The position numbers were made by a program, and so were the translations under genes. DNA of 64,000 nt from Rhodospirillum centenum SW (GTDB taxonomy: Bacteria; Pseudomonadota; Alphaproteobacteria; Azospirillales; Azospirillaceae): NCBI RefSeq assembly GCF_000016185.1, contig NC_011420.2:1880501-1944500 (forward strand), read 5' to 3'. The stretch's first letter is position 1, and each line of letters starts with the position of its first letter. Of the stretch, positions 17,063-26,413 are shown one piece after another. The notes below the pieces were generated by a model. That model was not told the DNA's origin and ran no database searches. It was given only the letters and a program-made list of their open reading frames with translations.

Positions 17063-18973
17063 TCAGTCCGCGGGCTTGTCCACGGCGTAGCCGATGGTCC
17101 GCAGGGCGTCCCCGATCTCCTCCAGGATCATCGGGTCGTCGATCGTGGCCGGCATCTTCCAGGGTTCCGCATCGGCGATCTTCTGCATGGTGCCGCGCAG
17201 GATCTTGCCCGAACGGGTCTTCGGCAGGCGGTCCACGACGATGGCCTGCTTGAAGCTGGCGACCGGGCCGATCTCGTCGCGCACCTTGGCGACGATCTCG
17301 CGCACGATCACCTCCGTCGGGCGGGTGACGCCGGCCTTCAGCACGACGAAGCCCAGCGGCACCTGGCCCTTCAACTGGTCCGCCACGCCGATGACGGCGC
17401 ATTCCGCCACGTCGGGGTGGCCGGCCAGCACCTCCTCCATACCACCGGTGGAGAGCCGGTGGCCCGCCACATTGATGATGTCGTCGGTGCGGGCCATCAC
17501 ATAGACATAGCCGTCCGCATCGACGAAGCCGGCGTCCGCCGTCTGGTAGTAGCCGGAGAACTCCGACAGGTAGCTCTTGCGGAAGCGGTCCTCGGCGTTC
17601 CAGAGGGTCGCCAGCGTGCCCGGCGGCAGCGGCAGCTTGCAGACGATGGCGCCGATGTCGCCGCGCTTCACCTCATGCCCGTCCGCGCCCAGGATGCGGA
17701 CGTCCCAGCCCGGCAGCGGCTTGCAGGTGCTGCCGTACTTGACCGGGAAGAGACCCAGGCCCAGCGGGTTGCCGGCGATCGGCCAGCCCGTCTCCGTCTG
17801 CCACCAGTGGTCGATGACGGGGACCTTCAGATGGTCCTCGGCCCAGTGCAGCGTGTCGGGGTCGCTGCGCTCACCCGCCAGGAACAGGGCGCGCAGGCAG
17901 GAGACATCGTAGTTCTTCAGCAGCAGTGCGTTCGGGTCGTCGCGCTTGATGGCGCGGAACGCGGTGGGCGCCGTGAACAGCGTCTGGATGCGGTACTCGC
18001 TGATCATGCGCCAGAAGGCGCCGGCGTCGGGCGTGCCGACCGGCTTGCCCTCGTAGATCACCGTCGTGCAGCCGTGCAGCAGCGGCGCATAGACGATGTA
18101 GCTGTGGCCGACCACCCAGCCCACGTCCGAAGCGGCCCAGAACACCTCGCCCGGCTTCACGCCGTAGAAGTGCTCCATGGTCCACTTCAGCGCCACGGCA
18201 TGACCGCCGTTGTCGCGCACGACGCCCTTGGGCTGGCCCGTCGTGCCCGAGGTGTAGAGGATGTAGAGCGGGTCGGTGGCGGCGACCGGCACGCAGTCGG
18301 CCGGGGTCGTCGCGGCGACGGCGGCCTCCCAGTCGTGGTCGCGGCCGTCGATCAGGGACGCCTGCTCCTGCGGGCGTTGCAGAATCAGGCAGGATTCGGG
18401 CTTGTGGGTCGCCTGCTCGATGGCGCTGTCGAGCATCGGCTTGTACTTCACCACCCGGCCCGGCTCGATGCCGCAGGAGGCGGAGACGATCACCTTGGGC
18501 TGGGCATCGTTGATGCGGGTCGCCAGCTCGTGCGGGGCGAAACCGCCGAAGACGACGGAGTGGACCGCCCCCAGCCGGGCGCAGGCCAGCATGGCGACCA
18601 GCGCCTCCGGCACCATCGGCATGTAGACCAGGACACGGTCGCCCTTGACCACACCGCGGTCGCGCAGCGCGCCGGCGAACAGCGCCACCTGGTCACGGAA
18701 GTCGCGGTAGGTCAGGATGCGCTTCGTGCCGGTGACAGGGCTGTCGTAGATGATGGCCGGCTGGTCGGCCCGGCCGCCCTCGACATGGCGGTCGATGGCG
18801 TTCCAGCAGGTGTTCAGCTCGCCGCCGGCGAACCAGCGGTAGAGCGGGGCGCGGCTGTCGTCCAGCACGACGTCCCACGGCCTGATCCAGTCGATGTCCT
18901 TGGCGGCTTCTCCCCAGAAGCCAGCAGGATCGGCCAGCGAGCGTTGGTGAAGCTCCTCATAGCGGGCCGGCAT
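17063..18973 (-). CDS. prpE: Propionyl-CoA synthetase (propionate--CoA ligase)
   Basis: The 636-residue enzyme activates propionate (and to a lesser degree acetate) to its CoA thioester via the acyl-adenylate. It has the AMP-binding motif YTSGTTGQPKG, the WWQTETGWPI motif and the C-terminal catalytic-lysine motif RSGKILRGT, whose lysine is acetylated in relatives. The opening YEELHQRSLADPAGFWGEAA and the whole pattern match PrpE rather than Acs. A GAGGAGG site 5 bases before the ATG supports the start. No methylcitrate-cycle genes are adjacent. It ends in a strong terminator. Confidence 0.92.
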   Translation of the reverse strand: MPARYEELHQRSLADPAGFWGEAAKDIDWIRPWDVVLDDSRAPLYRWFAGGELNTCWNAIDRHVEGGRADQPAIIYDSPVTGTKRILTYRDFRDQVALFAGALRDRGVVKGDRVLVYMPMVPEALVAMLACARLGAVHSVVFGGFAPHELATRINDAQPKVIVSASCGIEPGRVVKYKPMLDSAIEQATHKPESCLILQRPQEQASLIDGRDHDWEAAVAATTPADCVPVAATDPLYILYTSGTTGQPKGVVRDNGGHAVALKWTMEHFYGVKPGEVFWAASDVGWVVGHSYIVYAPLLHGCTTVIYEGKPVGTPDAGAFWRMISEYRIQTLFTAPTAFRAIKRDDPNALLLKNYDVSCLRALFLAGERSDPDTLHWAEDHLKVPVIDHWWQTETGWPIAGNPLGLGLFPVKYGSTCKPLPGWDVRILGADGHEVKRGDIGAIVCKLPLPPGTLATLWNAEDRFRKSYLSEFSGYYQTADAGFVDADGYVYVMARTDDIINVAGHRLSTGGMEEVLAGHPDVAECAVIGVADQLKGQVPLGFVVLKAGVTRPTEVIVREIVAKVRDEIGPVASFKQAIVVDRLPKTRSGKILRGTMQKIADAEPWKMPATIDDPMILEEIGDALRTIGYAVDKPAD

Positions 18974-19160
18974 TGATGCCTCCTCAGAATTTCTCCGCCG
19001 CACGCAGATTCCGCACGCACGGCGTGTTGGCTCTCGCTTGTCGCCAAGCGCAATTAGGGCGTGTCGACTCCGCCATGACAATGGGGAAAAGGCAAAGCCC
19101 TGCACCTGACCGGGCGACCCCGGACGCCCGCGACCCTTCCGGTCCGGCGACCGCGACGCC

Positions 19161-19174
19161 ATGACATAGGTCAT
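19161..19174. promoter_or_regulatory. Small inverted repeat in the prpE upstream region
   Basis: ATGAC and GTCAT flank a 4-base spacer in the 276-base gap between prpE and the next plus-strand gene. It could be an operator for either gene. No regulator can be assigned. Confidence 0.3.
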
Positions 19175-19249
19175 ATCAGCGCTGGCTGTTGAAGCATTTT
19201 GCTTCCCGCGGCGATGCACCGCGGTTTAGAAGTGGGCCCCCGGCGCCAT

Positions 19250-19627
19250 ATGCCGGTAATTTCCGTAGCATATGCCCATGACATGATCGTCGAGAACCGC
19301 CGTATCATCTTCTCGCCGGAGGCCGTCCGCGAGGCCGTGAAACTGTACCGCGAGTCGTTCCCCCAGAAGCAGCCGCCCGGCGTACTCGGACCGATCATCC
19401 TCCGCAACCAGGCGCCCCTGGCGCTGGGCATTTCAGTACAGGCGGTCGGAGCCAGCAACTTCCGGGAGATCGAGATGGCGGAGACGGAGATCGCCGCCAT
19501 GCTGATCCTCTACTGCCGCCGCCTGAAGATCCCCCTGCCCCGCGCCAGCTCCAAGTCGATGGAGGCGCAGAACGACAGCCTGGTGCTGTCGATCACCAAG
19601 GTCCTGCCGGTCGCACCGGGGGCCTGA
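19250..19627 (+). CDS. Conserved-type hypothetical protein of unknown function
   Basis: The 125-residue product (or 114 residues from the ATG at 19283, MIVENRRIIFSPEAVREAV) is not recognised. It has a mixed alpha/beta pattern: a short N-terminal strand, a helix rich in Arg/Lys/Glu, a central hydrophobic stretch (GPIILRNQAPLALGISVQAV) and a second helix (ETEIAAMLILYCRRLKIPLP). No signal peptide or membrane segment is seen. Neither start has a clear ribosome site. Third-codon GC bias supports coding. It converges on the patatin gene with 28 bases between, and nothing in the context suggests its role. Confidence 0.6.
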   Translation: MPVISVAYAHDMIVENRRIIFSPEAVREAVKLYRESFPQKQPPGVLGPIILRNQAPLALGISVQAVGASNFREIEMAETEIAAMLILYCRRLKIPLPRASSKSMEAQNDSLVLSITKVLPVAPGA

Positions 19628-19655
19628 CCGCCCGTCCGCCCGCGGACGGTGACGC

Positions 19656-20738
19656 TCAGGCGAAGAAGCGTTCGACCTCGAAGCTGCTGGCCCGGCCGAC
19701 GCTGGCGAAGCGCTCCTCCAGCCAGCGCGAGGCGGCGGCGCGGCCGAGATCGCGCAGTTCCGTGAGAAAACCCCAGTCGGCGTTCAGCTTGCTGGACACA
19801 CCCAGCACCGCCATTGCCGCCTCCGCCTCGATCCGGTGCAGGAAGAGGGCGCGCATGCCCGCCTCCTCCTCCGTCAGCCGGCCGGCGGCGAGCAGCCGGT
19901 TGACCAGTTCCAGCGAGCGCAGTTCGCGCAGGAAGGTGCCGTTGAAGCCGATCTCGTTCATGCGGTCGATGATCGCCGTCGGCGTCGTCGGCACGGCCGG
20001 GCGGGCGATCGGCGTCACCTGCACGATCAGCACGTCGCGGGCGGCGCACTCGTGGATCAGGGGATAGATGGTCGGGTTGCCCATGTAGCCCCCGTCCCAG
20101 TAGTGCTCCCCGTCGATCTCCACCGCCTGGAACAGGAACGGCAGGCAGGCCGAGGCGACAAGACAGTCGGCCGACAGCTCCCGCCCCTTGAAGACCTTGA
20201 GCTTGCTCTCCCGCACGTTGGTGGCACCGACATAGAGGCGCACGTCCGCCGCCTCGCGCAGGACGTCGAAGTCGATCAGGCCGCGCAGGATCTCCCGCAT
20301 CGGGTTCAGGCCCAGCGGATTGAACTGGTAGGGACTCATCATCCGGACCAGCAGGTCGAAGCCGGCATAGACCGGGTGGGCCTCCAGGTGCGGGTCGCCG
20401 GTGAAGCGCGACATCCAGGAGGGATTCCAGGGGCCGACCGCGTTCGCCTTGGCCAGCCGCCGCCAGAGCCGGTAGAGCTGGCCGCGCGCCTCCTCCCGGC
20501 CGCCGGTCAGCAGCCCGTAGGCCAGCATGGCGCCGTTCATGGCGCCGGCGCTGGTGCCGCTGATCCCCTCGAAATCCAGCCGCCCGTCCTCCAGCAGCCG
20601 GTCGAGCACGCCCCAGGTGAAGGCGCCGTGGGCGCCGCCCCCCTGGAGAGCGAGATTCACCGTGCGGGTCCCCGCCGCGGCCCCCTGGTCCCCGGACCGT
20701 TCCGGTGCCGTCGCACCCTCGACCATGCCGTCCTTCAC
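19656..20738 (-). CDS. Patatin-like phospholipase
   Basis: The 360-residue protein has the patatin oxyanion-hole motif GGGAHG at residues 33-38, the nucleophile elbow GTSAG at 61-65 and the catalytic-dyad DGG in YWDGGYMGNP at about residue 215. Such enzymes hydrolyse phospholipids or neutral lipids by a Ser-Asp dyad. No signal peptide is visible, so it is probably cytoplasmic or membrane-associated. In Rhodospirillales patatins are often beside bdhA and polyhydroxybutyrate genes, and bdhA is the next gene upstream on the same strand; a role in polyester or lipid turnover is possible but inferred. Confidence 0.92.
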   Translation of the reverse strand: MKDGMVEGATAPERSGDQGAAAGTRTVNLALQGGGAHGAFTWGVLDRLLEDGRLDFEGISGTSAGAMNGAMLAYGLLTGGREEARGQLYRLWRRLAKANAVGPWNPSWMSRFTGDPHLEAHPVYAGFDLLVRMMSPYQFNPLGLNPMREILRGLIDFDVLREAADVRLYVGATNVRESKLKVFKGRELSADCLVASACLPFLFQAVEIDGEHYWDGGYMGNPTIYPLIHECAARDVLIVQVTPIARPAVPTTPTAIIDRMNEIGFNGTFLRELRSLELVNRLLAAGRLTEEEAGMRALFLHRIEAEAAMAVLGVSSKLNADWGFLTELRDLGRAAASRWLEERFASVGRASSFEVERFFA

Positions 20739-20822
20739 AGTGTCCGCTGCCTCATGTCAGGGGGGCCTCGTGTCAGGGGGCCTCATGTTGCGGGGGATGG
20801 GTCGGGCGCGCCGGGCAGGCCG

Positions 20823-21605
20823 CTACTGCGCCGTCCAGCCGCCATCCACCGGCAGCGAGGCGCCGGTCAGGTTGGCAGCGGCCGGGCCGCAGAGGAAGAC
20901 GGCCAGCTCGCCGAGTTGTTCCGGGGTGGTGAACGCCCTGGAGGGCTGCTTCTCCGACAGCAGTCGCACCTCCGCCTCCTGGGGCGGGATGCCCTCGCGC
21001 TCGGCCAGGGCGTCGATCTGCTTCTGCACCAGCGGCGTCAGCACCCAGCCGGGACAGATGGCGTTGCAGGTGATGCCGCAGCCCGCCGTCTCCAGCGCCA
21101 CGACCTTGGTCAGCCCGACGATGCCGTGCTTGGCGGCGACATAGGCCGACTTGTTGACGGAGGCGACCAGACCGTGGGCGCTGGCGATGTTGACGATGCG
21201 GCCCCAGCCGCGCGCCTTCATGTGCGGCAGCGCCAGCCGGATGCCGTGGAAGGCGGAGGACAGGTTGATGGCGATCACGGCATCCCAGCGGTCCACCGGG
21301 AACTGGTCCACGGGGGCCGTATGCTGGATGCCGGCATTGTTGACCAGCACGTCCACGCCGCCGAACCGCTCGGCACAGGCGGCGACCAGCGCCTCGATCT
21401 CCGCCGGCTTCGCCATGTCGGCGCCGTGGTGGATGACGCCGACGCCGAACTCCGTCTCGATGCCGCGACGCAGCTCCTCGATCGCGGCTGCCTCACCGAA
21501 GCCGTTCAGCACGATGTCCGCGCCGGCGCGGGCGAGCGAGCGGGCGATCCCCAGCCCGATCCCGCTGGTCGATCCCGTGACGATGGCCGCCTTGCCCTTA
21601 AGCAT
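20823..21605 (-). CDS. bdhA: 3-hydroxybutyrate dehydrogenase
   Basis: The 260-residue short-chain dehydrogenase has TGSTSGIG at residues 10-17, NNAG near 89, catalytic Ser142, Tyr155 and Lys159, and the C-terminal GASLPVDGGWTAQ that is characteristic of D-3-hydroxybutyrate dehydrogenases. It oxidises 3-hydroxybutyrate to acetoacetate with NAD, linking polyhydroxybutyrate breakdown to central metabolism. A GAGGAG site precedes the ATG. It probably shares a transcript with the patatin gene 84 bases downstream. Confidence 0.93.
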   Translation of the reverse strand: MLKGKAAIVTGSTSGIGLGIARSLARAGADIVLNGFGEAAAIEELRRGIETEFGVGVIHHGADMAKPAEIEALVAACAERFGGVDVLVNNAGIQHTAPVDQFPVDRWDAVIAINLSSAFHGIRLALPHMKARGWGRIVNIASAHGLVASVNKSAYVAAKHGIVGLTKVVALETAGCGITCNAICPGWVLTPLVQKQIDALAEREGIPPQEAEVRLLSEKQPSRAFTTPEQLGELAVFLCGPAAANLTGASLPVDGGWTAQ

Positions 21606-21717
21606 TACCGTCTCCTCCCCTGATCGTGTCTTCCCGGAAGGAATAGCGGAGACGGGCCGGCCGTTCCACCGCCGACCTGCGGCGACGCACAGGCGACAAT
21701 GGACCGGCGGCGGTTAC

Positions 21718-24700
21718 CTACTGCTTAAGCCGGTCGGGAAGGGAGCCGGTCGGGACCGCCCCCCGGCCCTCCGTCCGGTCACCCCCTGGCGGCGCGGCGG
21801 CGGCACGGCCGGCCACCCAGGCCAGCAGCGTGTCCGCCGCCAGCGTCCGGTCCGGTCCGGCGAGCGGCCCGGTCAGGTCCAGGCTGAAAGGCGGCGCCCC
21901 GTCCGGTCGGGCCGGCTGCACCGCCGCCGACAGCCGCACGGTATCGGTCAGCGGGTCGAGCACCCCGTCCACCGTGAGGGAACCGGCCGGCCCCTCCGCC
22001 GCCAGCCCGCTGCTGCCGGGGGTCCCGGCGGCGAACGCCAGATCGCCGGACAGCCGGGTGAGCGGTGTGCGTCCGGCAGCGACCGCGGCGGCCAGCCGAC
22101 GGGCGGCGTCCCGGGCGTCGCCGGTCCCGTCAAGCGCCGCCGTGGCGCGGCCGAGGTCGAGACCGAGCAGGACCGTGTCGCTCAGAGCCACCTGCCCCTG
22201 GCCGGTCAGGCTGCGCAGCACGCCGGCCGGGTCCGGCCCCGCGCCGCGGCCTTCCATGGCGAGGTCCAGGCGGCCGCCGGACAGGGCCAGCCCGCGGTCC
22301 CGGCCGGGCGGCAGGTCGGGCAGGGTCGCCCCCGTCAGTTCCAGCCGCAGGTCCCCCTCCAGCGGGGGAAACGCCCCCTCCCCCTCCGGCAGCGGCTGGG
22401 TGAGCCGGAGAGCGGCCTCCAGGCGCCCGCCGCGCCATGTGCCCCGCAGCCGCTCAAGCTCCAGCCCGCCATCGCCGGCAGCGAGGCGGAGGGAGGCCCC
22501 TTCCACGGTGGCCCCGGCGAGGGTCAGGGCCTGGGCCTCGATCTCCGCCTCGCCGTCCAGGCCCCGGGTCCAGGACAGATCCCACGGTGACCCGCCGGCC
22601 GCCGCCAGGGCGGGAGCGAGACGGTCGAGGTCGAGCGGCCCCGTCACCAGGGACGCCCGCAGCCGTGGCAGATCGCCGGATCGGTCCAGCGCCACCCGGC
22701 CGGTCACGGCCGTCTGACCCAGCGTCCCCTGGATGGCATCGACGGTCAGCTCGGGCCAGGTGCCCGTGAGGGCGGCGAAAAGCTCTGTTCCCCCCGGCGC
22801 GCCGGCGGGCCGCCAGTCCGGCCACCAGAGCCGGCCGAGGCGTACCGCGTCCGGCAGGGTCGCCCGCAGCTTGAGGTCGAGCGCCGGGGTCCCGTCCGTC
22901 CCGGCCAGGGTGCCCCCGGCCTGCACCGTTCCGCCCAGCAGCCCGGCCTCCGCCTCCAGCACCATGCGGGCGGCGTCGCCGGCCAGCCGGGCCGTCAGCG
23001 TGACCGGGCCGAGCCGGTCCGGGGCCACCGGCGGCGGGAGGGCCAGAGCCCGGAACAGCGGCGCCAGCGTTTCTGCCCGGGCGCTGACGGTCAGGTCGGT
23101 GAAACCGCCCGACAGCGGTTCGCCCACGCGGCCGGCGATGCGGCCGGCGATGCCGGCGGCGGACTCCGCCGACAGGTCGCGCAGGGTCAGGGCGCCGTCC
23201 CGGGCCGTGGCGGAGAGAACCAGCCCCTCCACCGGCACCCCGCCCGCCGTCAGGTGCCCGAAGCGGGCATCGAGATCGATGTCGAGCGTCTCCAGCCGGT
23301 CCGCCCAGGCGCGCGGATCAATGTCGCCGCCCCCGTCCGGCCGATAGGCGTCCAGGTCCAGCCGGTCGGCGGCGAGGTTCAGGCCCAGGACCGGCCTTTC
23401 ACCGCCGTCCCACGACACGGCCCCGGTCAGGGTGGTGGTATCGAGGCTGCCGGCAAGATCGGTCAGGCGGAAGGCCGCGGGCGTGCCGGCCAGCCGGCCG
23501 GCCAGCGCCGCCGAGCGCAGCCGCTCGGCCGGGATGTCCGCCGTGTCCAGTCCCATCCAGGCCAGGGTGGTGCGCAGGTCCGCCGTCTTCAGCGTGACGG
23601 CAGTGTCCGCCCGGAGGAGCCCGTCGGTGGCGGCAAGACGGCCCGAGGCCGTCACCACCGTATCGCCCGGCAGCACGATGCCGGCAGTCTCCAAAGCCAG
23701 CCCCCCGTCCTCCAGCCGGCCGCGGAGACGGGCGTCGCGCAGCAGGGCGCGTTCCCAGACGATGTGATCCGCCACGAGATCCAGCGCGAGCACGGCCGGC
23801 AGCGGCAGCGGGGCCGTCGGACCGGAACCGGCATCGTCCGCGGGGGAACCGGGCAGCCAGTCGTCCAGGGCCAGGGGCGAGAGCGCCAGGGACAGCCGCG
23901 CCGGATCGTCCGCGCTGGCGACGGCCGGCAGGACCAGGGTGCCGGTGCCGCGCGTCTCCCCCACCCGCAGGTCGATCCCCTTCAGGGTGCAGCGCCCGCC
24001 CGCGACCGTCAGGGACGCCGCGGCGTTGAAGGGCTGGTCGGCTGCGGCCGGCAGCGCCTCGGGCAGGCGCCGTCCCAGCCCGGCCGCGGCGGCGCGGAGA
24101 AGCGATGCCAGCCGCTCCCCCTCCGCGCGCAGGTCCCCCTGCAACCGGGACGGGTCGCCGTCCGGCACGACGCCGGCGAAGCGGACCTGTCCCTTGCCGT
24201 CGGGCACGCCCAGCGTGGCCCGCACCGGGACCGTGGCGCCGGGGGCGATACGGCCGGTGGTGACGTCCAGCGTCAGCGGTACCCCGTCGAGACTGAAGCT
24301 GCCGGCGACGTTGAAGGGTCCCTGCGGTCCGCCGGCATCCACCGAGCCGCGGATGGAGACCAGATCCAGCCGGCGGCGACCGTCGTCGGCTTCCAGGGTC
24401 AGGGTGCCGCGATGGATCGTCATGCGGTCGAGCTGCACCGTCCCGCCCAGGGCGGACAGGTCGATCGGACCGATGCGGCTGCCGTCGGGACGGAACTCGA
24501 TCCGCATGCGGGAATCGACCAGCGCCAGCTTCTCGATCTGCACCCTGCCCGCCAGCAGCGGCAGCAGCCGCACCTTCACCTCCACCGTTCCGACACTGGC
24601 CAGAGGCGGGCGGCCGGGCGCCGCCCCCGGTTCCGAGAGCGCGACATCAGCGGCCAGCAGCGTCGGCGAAGGCAGCAGCGTCAGATCCACGTCGCCGGCA

Positions 24701-24843
24701 ATGGTGACATCCCGCCCCATGGCAGTGGCCAGGAGATCGGCCAGCTCCGGCCGGAAGCGGTTCCAGTCCACCAGGGCCGGGGCCAGCAGCACCGTCGCCA
24801 GGACCAGGGCCAGTCCGGCGGCAGCGGTCAGGGGCTTTCTCAC
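21718..24843 (-). CDS. AsmA family protein, 1041 residues
   Basis: The protein has one N-terminal membrane segment (about residues 7-25) followed by WNRFRPELADLLATAMGRDVTI, the typical AsmA opening, and a very long periplasmic region of repeated beta-strand segments. The C-terminal AsmA_2 part includes GQVALSDTVLLGLDL. AsmA-like proteins are thought to be bridge-like lipid carriers between the two membranes. The start codon is GTG with only a weak ribosome site. It reads away from the DUF4169 gene. The last 30 residues are Pro/Gly/Ala-rich. Confidence 0.9.
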   Translation of the reverse strand: MRKPLTAAAGLALVLATVLLAPALVDWNRFRPELADLLATAMGRDVTIAGDVDLTLLPSPTLLAADVALSEPGAAPGRPPLASVGTVEVKVRLLPLLAGRVQIEKLALVDSRMRIEFRPDGSRIGPIDLSALGGTVQLDRMTIHRGTLTLEADDGRRRLDLVSIRGSVDAGGPQGPFNVAGSFSLDGVPLTLDVTTGRIAPGATVPVRATLGVPDGKGQVRFAGVVPDGDPSRLQGDLRAEGERLASLLRAAAAGLGRRLPEALPAAADQPFNAAASLTVAGGRCTLKGIDLRVGETRGTGTLVLPAVASADDPARLSLALSPLALDDWLPGSPADDAGSGPTAPLPLPAVLALDLVADHIVWERALLRDARLRGRLEDGGLALETAGIVLPGDTVVTASGRLAATDGLLRADTAVTLKTADLRTTLAWMGLDTADIPAERLRSAALAGRLAGTPAAFRLTDLAGSLDTTTLTGAVSWDGGERPVLGLNLAADRLDLDAYRPDGGGDIDPRAWADRLETLDIDLDARFGHLTAGGVPVEGLVLSATARDGALTLRDLSAESAAGIAGRIAGRVGEPLSGGFTDLTVSARAETLAPLFRALALPPPVAPDRLGPVTLTARLAGDAARMVLEAEAGLLGGTVQAGGTLAGTDGTPALDLKLRATLPDAVRLGRLWWPDWRPAGAPGGTELFAALTGTWPELTVDAIQGTLGQTAVTGRVALDRSGDLPRLRASLVTGPLDLDRLAPALAAAGGSPWDLSWTRGLDGEAEIEAQALTLAGATVEGASLRLAAGDGGLELERLRGTWRGGRLEAALRLTQPLPEGEGAFPPLEGDLRLELTGATLPDLPPGRDRGLALSGGRLDLAMEGRGAGPDPAGVLRSLTGQGQVALSDTVLLGLDLGRATAALDGTGDARDAARRLAAAVAAGRTPLTRLSGDLAFAAGTPGSSGLAAEGPAGSLTVDGVLDPLTDTVRLSAAVQPARPDGAPPFSLDLTGPLAGPDRTLAADTLLAWVAGRAAAAPPGGDRTEGRGAVPTGSLPDRLKQ

Positions 24844-25077
24844 GAGGCGTCGTCCCGTCGGAAGAGTGACGCCCTCTCCCTTTCCGGGGCGGGCGTCGAA
24901 GGGTAAGCTGGGGGTCGCGTTCTAGGGCGCAAATGTGGCGTCCGCCGGGCGCGCGCAAGGGCACCGGCGGGGCACCGGAGGGGCGCAGGAGCGTTCCGGC
25001 GCCGCCGGATGTTCAGCCATGCCGCCGGACCATCCGGCGACAGTCGGAACGGACGCGACACGGGAAGGGAGGGTCCC

Positions 25078-25260
25078 ATGGGGGAGGTCGTCAACCTCAA
25101 CCGCTACCGCAAGCAGCGCAGCCGCGCCGAGCGCGAGAAGGAGGCCGCCGCCAACCGGGCGAAACACGGCCGGACCAAGGCGGAACGGCACCAGCAGGCG
25201 ATGCAGCAGTCCAAGGACACCGCCGACCTTGAGCAGCACCGGCTGGACCGGGACGAGTGA
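25078..25260 (+). CDS. DUF4169 family small basic protein
   Basis: The 60-residue product begins MGEVVNLNRYRKQRSRAER and is rich in Arg, Lys, Glu and Gln, matching the DUF4169 family found in alphaproteobacteria. It is predicted to be one long helix. Function is unknown. A GGGAGGG site precedes the ATG. It lies between asmA (divergent) and purK (convergent). Confidence 0.85.
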   Translation: MGEVVNLNRYRKQRSRAEREKEAAANRAKHGRTKAERHQQAMQQSKDTADLEQHRLDRDE

Positions 25261-25315
25261 CCGGGAACGACGGGAAACGGCGTCAGAAAGCCGGCCACGG
25301 CTCGGCCGACCTCCG

Positions 25316-25354
25316 CGCGGTCGGCCTCAGCGCGGTCGGCCTCAGCGCGGTCGG
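25316..25354. repeat. 15-bp tandem repeat spanning the purK stop codon
   Basis: CGCGGTCGGCCTCAG occurs twice in tandem, with a third partial copy. Each full copy carries a stop codon in the purK frame, so the end of purK has been duplicated. Confidence 0.7.
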
Positions 25355-26409
25355 TTGACGTGCCCCATCTTGCGCCCCGGCCGGGCCTGCGCCTTGCCGT
25401 AGAGGTGCAGCTTCGCCCCCGGCTCTGCCAGGAGCGCGGGCCACTGCGCCACCTCGTCTCCGATCAGGTTCTTCATGCGCGCCGGGGCACGGATGCCGGT
25501 CGGTCCCAGGGGCAGGCCGCAGACCGCGCGGACGAGCTGCTCGAACTGGCATGTCTCCGCGAAATCCATGGTCCAGTGGCCGGAATTGTGCGGCCGCGGG
25601 GCGATCTCGTTGACCAGAACGGTGCCGTCGCGGGTGACGAACATCTCCACCGCCAGCAGCCCGACGACGCCCAGCGCCTCGGCCAGCGCGCGGGCGATGC
25701 GGTCGGCCTCCGCCGCGACGGAGGGCGCGATGTCGGCCGGGGCCAGCGTTTCGTCCAGGATGCCGGCGCGGTGGCGGTTCTCCACCGCCGGCCAGGCCGC
25801 CATCTCCCCGTCCTCGCGCCGGGCGACGATGACGGAGACCTCCAGCGCGAAATCCACCCAGCCTTCCAGGATGCCCTCGGGGGCGCCCATCTCCGCCCAG
25901 GCCGCGGCCAGATCGGTGCCGGGCGCGAGCCGGACCTGCCCCTTGCCGTCATAGCCCATGCGGGTGGACTTCAGCACCGACGGGGTGCCCAGCGCGGCCA
26001 CGGCGTCCGCCAGCCCGGCAACGTCGCGCACGGCGCGGAAGGGGGCCGTGCCGATGCCCAGCGCATTGGCGAACCCCTTCTCCCGCAGCCGGTCCTGCGC
26101 CACCGCCAGCACGCCGGCGCCGGGATGCACGGGCACCCGCTCGGCCAGGAAGGCGACCGCCTCCGTCGGGATGTTCTCCCACTCCAGCGTCACCACATCG
26201 ACCGCGGCGGCGAAGCGGGTCAGGGCGGCGCGGTCGGTGTAGTCGGTGACGATGGTGGCCTCGGCCGCGACCTGGGCGCAGGGCCCTTCCGCCTCATGCG
26301 TCAGGACATGGGTGCGGTAGCCCAGCCGGGCCGCCGCCAGCGCCGTCATGCGGCCGAGCTGGCCGCCGCCCAGCATGCCGAGGGTGGCGCCCGGCGCGAT
26401 CGTCCGCAT
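25342..26409 (-). CDS. purK: 5-(carboxyamino)imidazole ribonucleotide synthase
   Basis: The 355-residue ATP-grasp enzyme carboxylates AIR to N5-CAIR with ATP and bicarbonate in purine synthesis. The N-terminus GATLGMLGGGQLGRMTALAA and the later EIAPRPHNSGHWTMD are family signatures. The ATG at 26409 is 4 bases after the purE stop, giving a purEK operon. The start follows from family alignment; the frame is open 27 codons further without similarity. The last codons lie in a tandem repeat. Confidence 0.96.
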   Translation of the reverse strand: MRTIAPGATLGMLGGGQLGRMTALAAARLGYRTHVLTHEAEGPCAQVAAEATIVTDYTDRAALTRFAAAVDVVTLEWENIPTEAVAFLAERVPVHPGAGVLAVAQDRLREKGFANALGIGTAPFRAVRDVAGLADAVAALGTPSVLKSTRMGYDGKGQVRLAPGTDLAAAWAEMGAPEGILEGWVDFALEVSVIVARREDGEMAAWPAVENRHRAGILDETLAPADIAPSVAAEADRIARALAEALGVVGLLAVEMFVTRDGTVLVNEIAPRPHNSGHWTMDFAETCQFEQLVRAVCGLPLGPTGIRAPARMKNLIGDEVAQWPALLAEPGAKLHLYGKAQARPGRKMGHVNRPR

Positions 26410-26413
26410 GATG

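Noticed and set aside
16949-18976. A plus-strand frame of 675 codons
   Set aside because: Antisense of prpE, whose motifs are complete.
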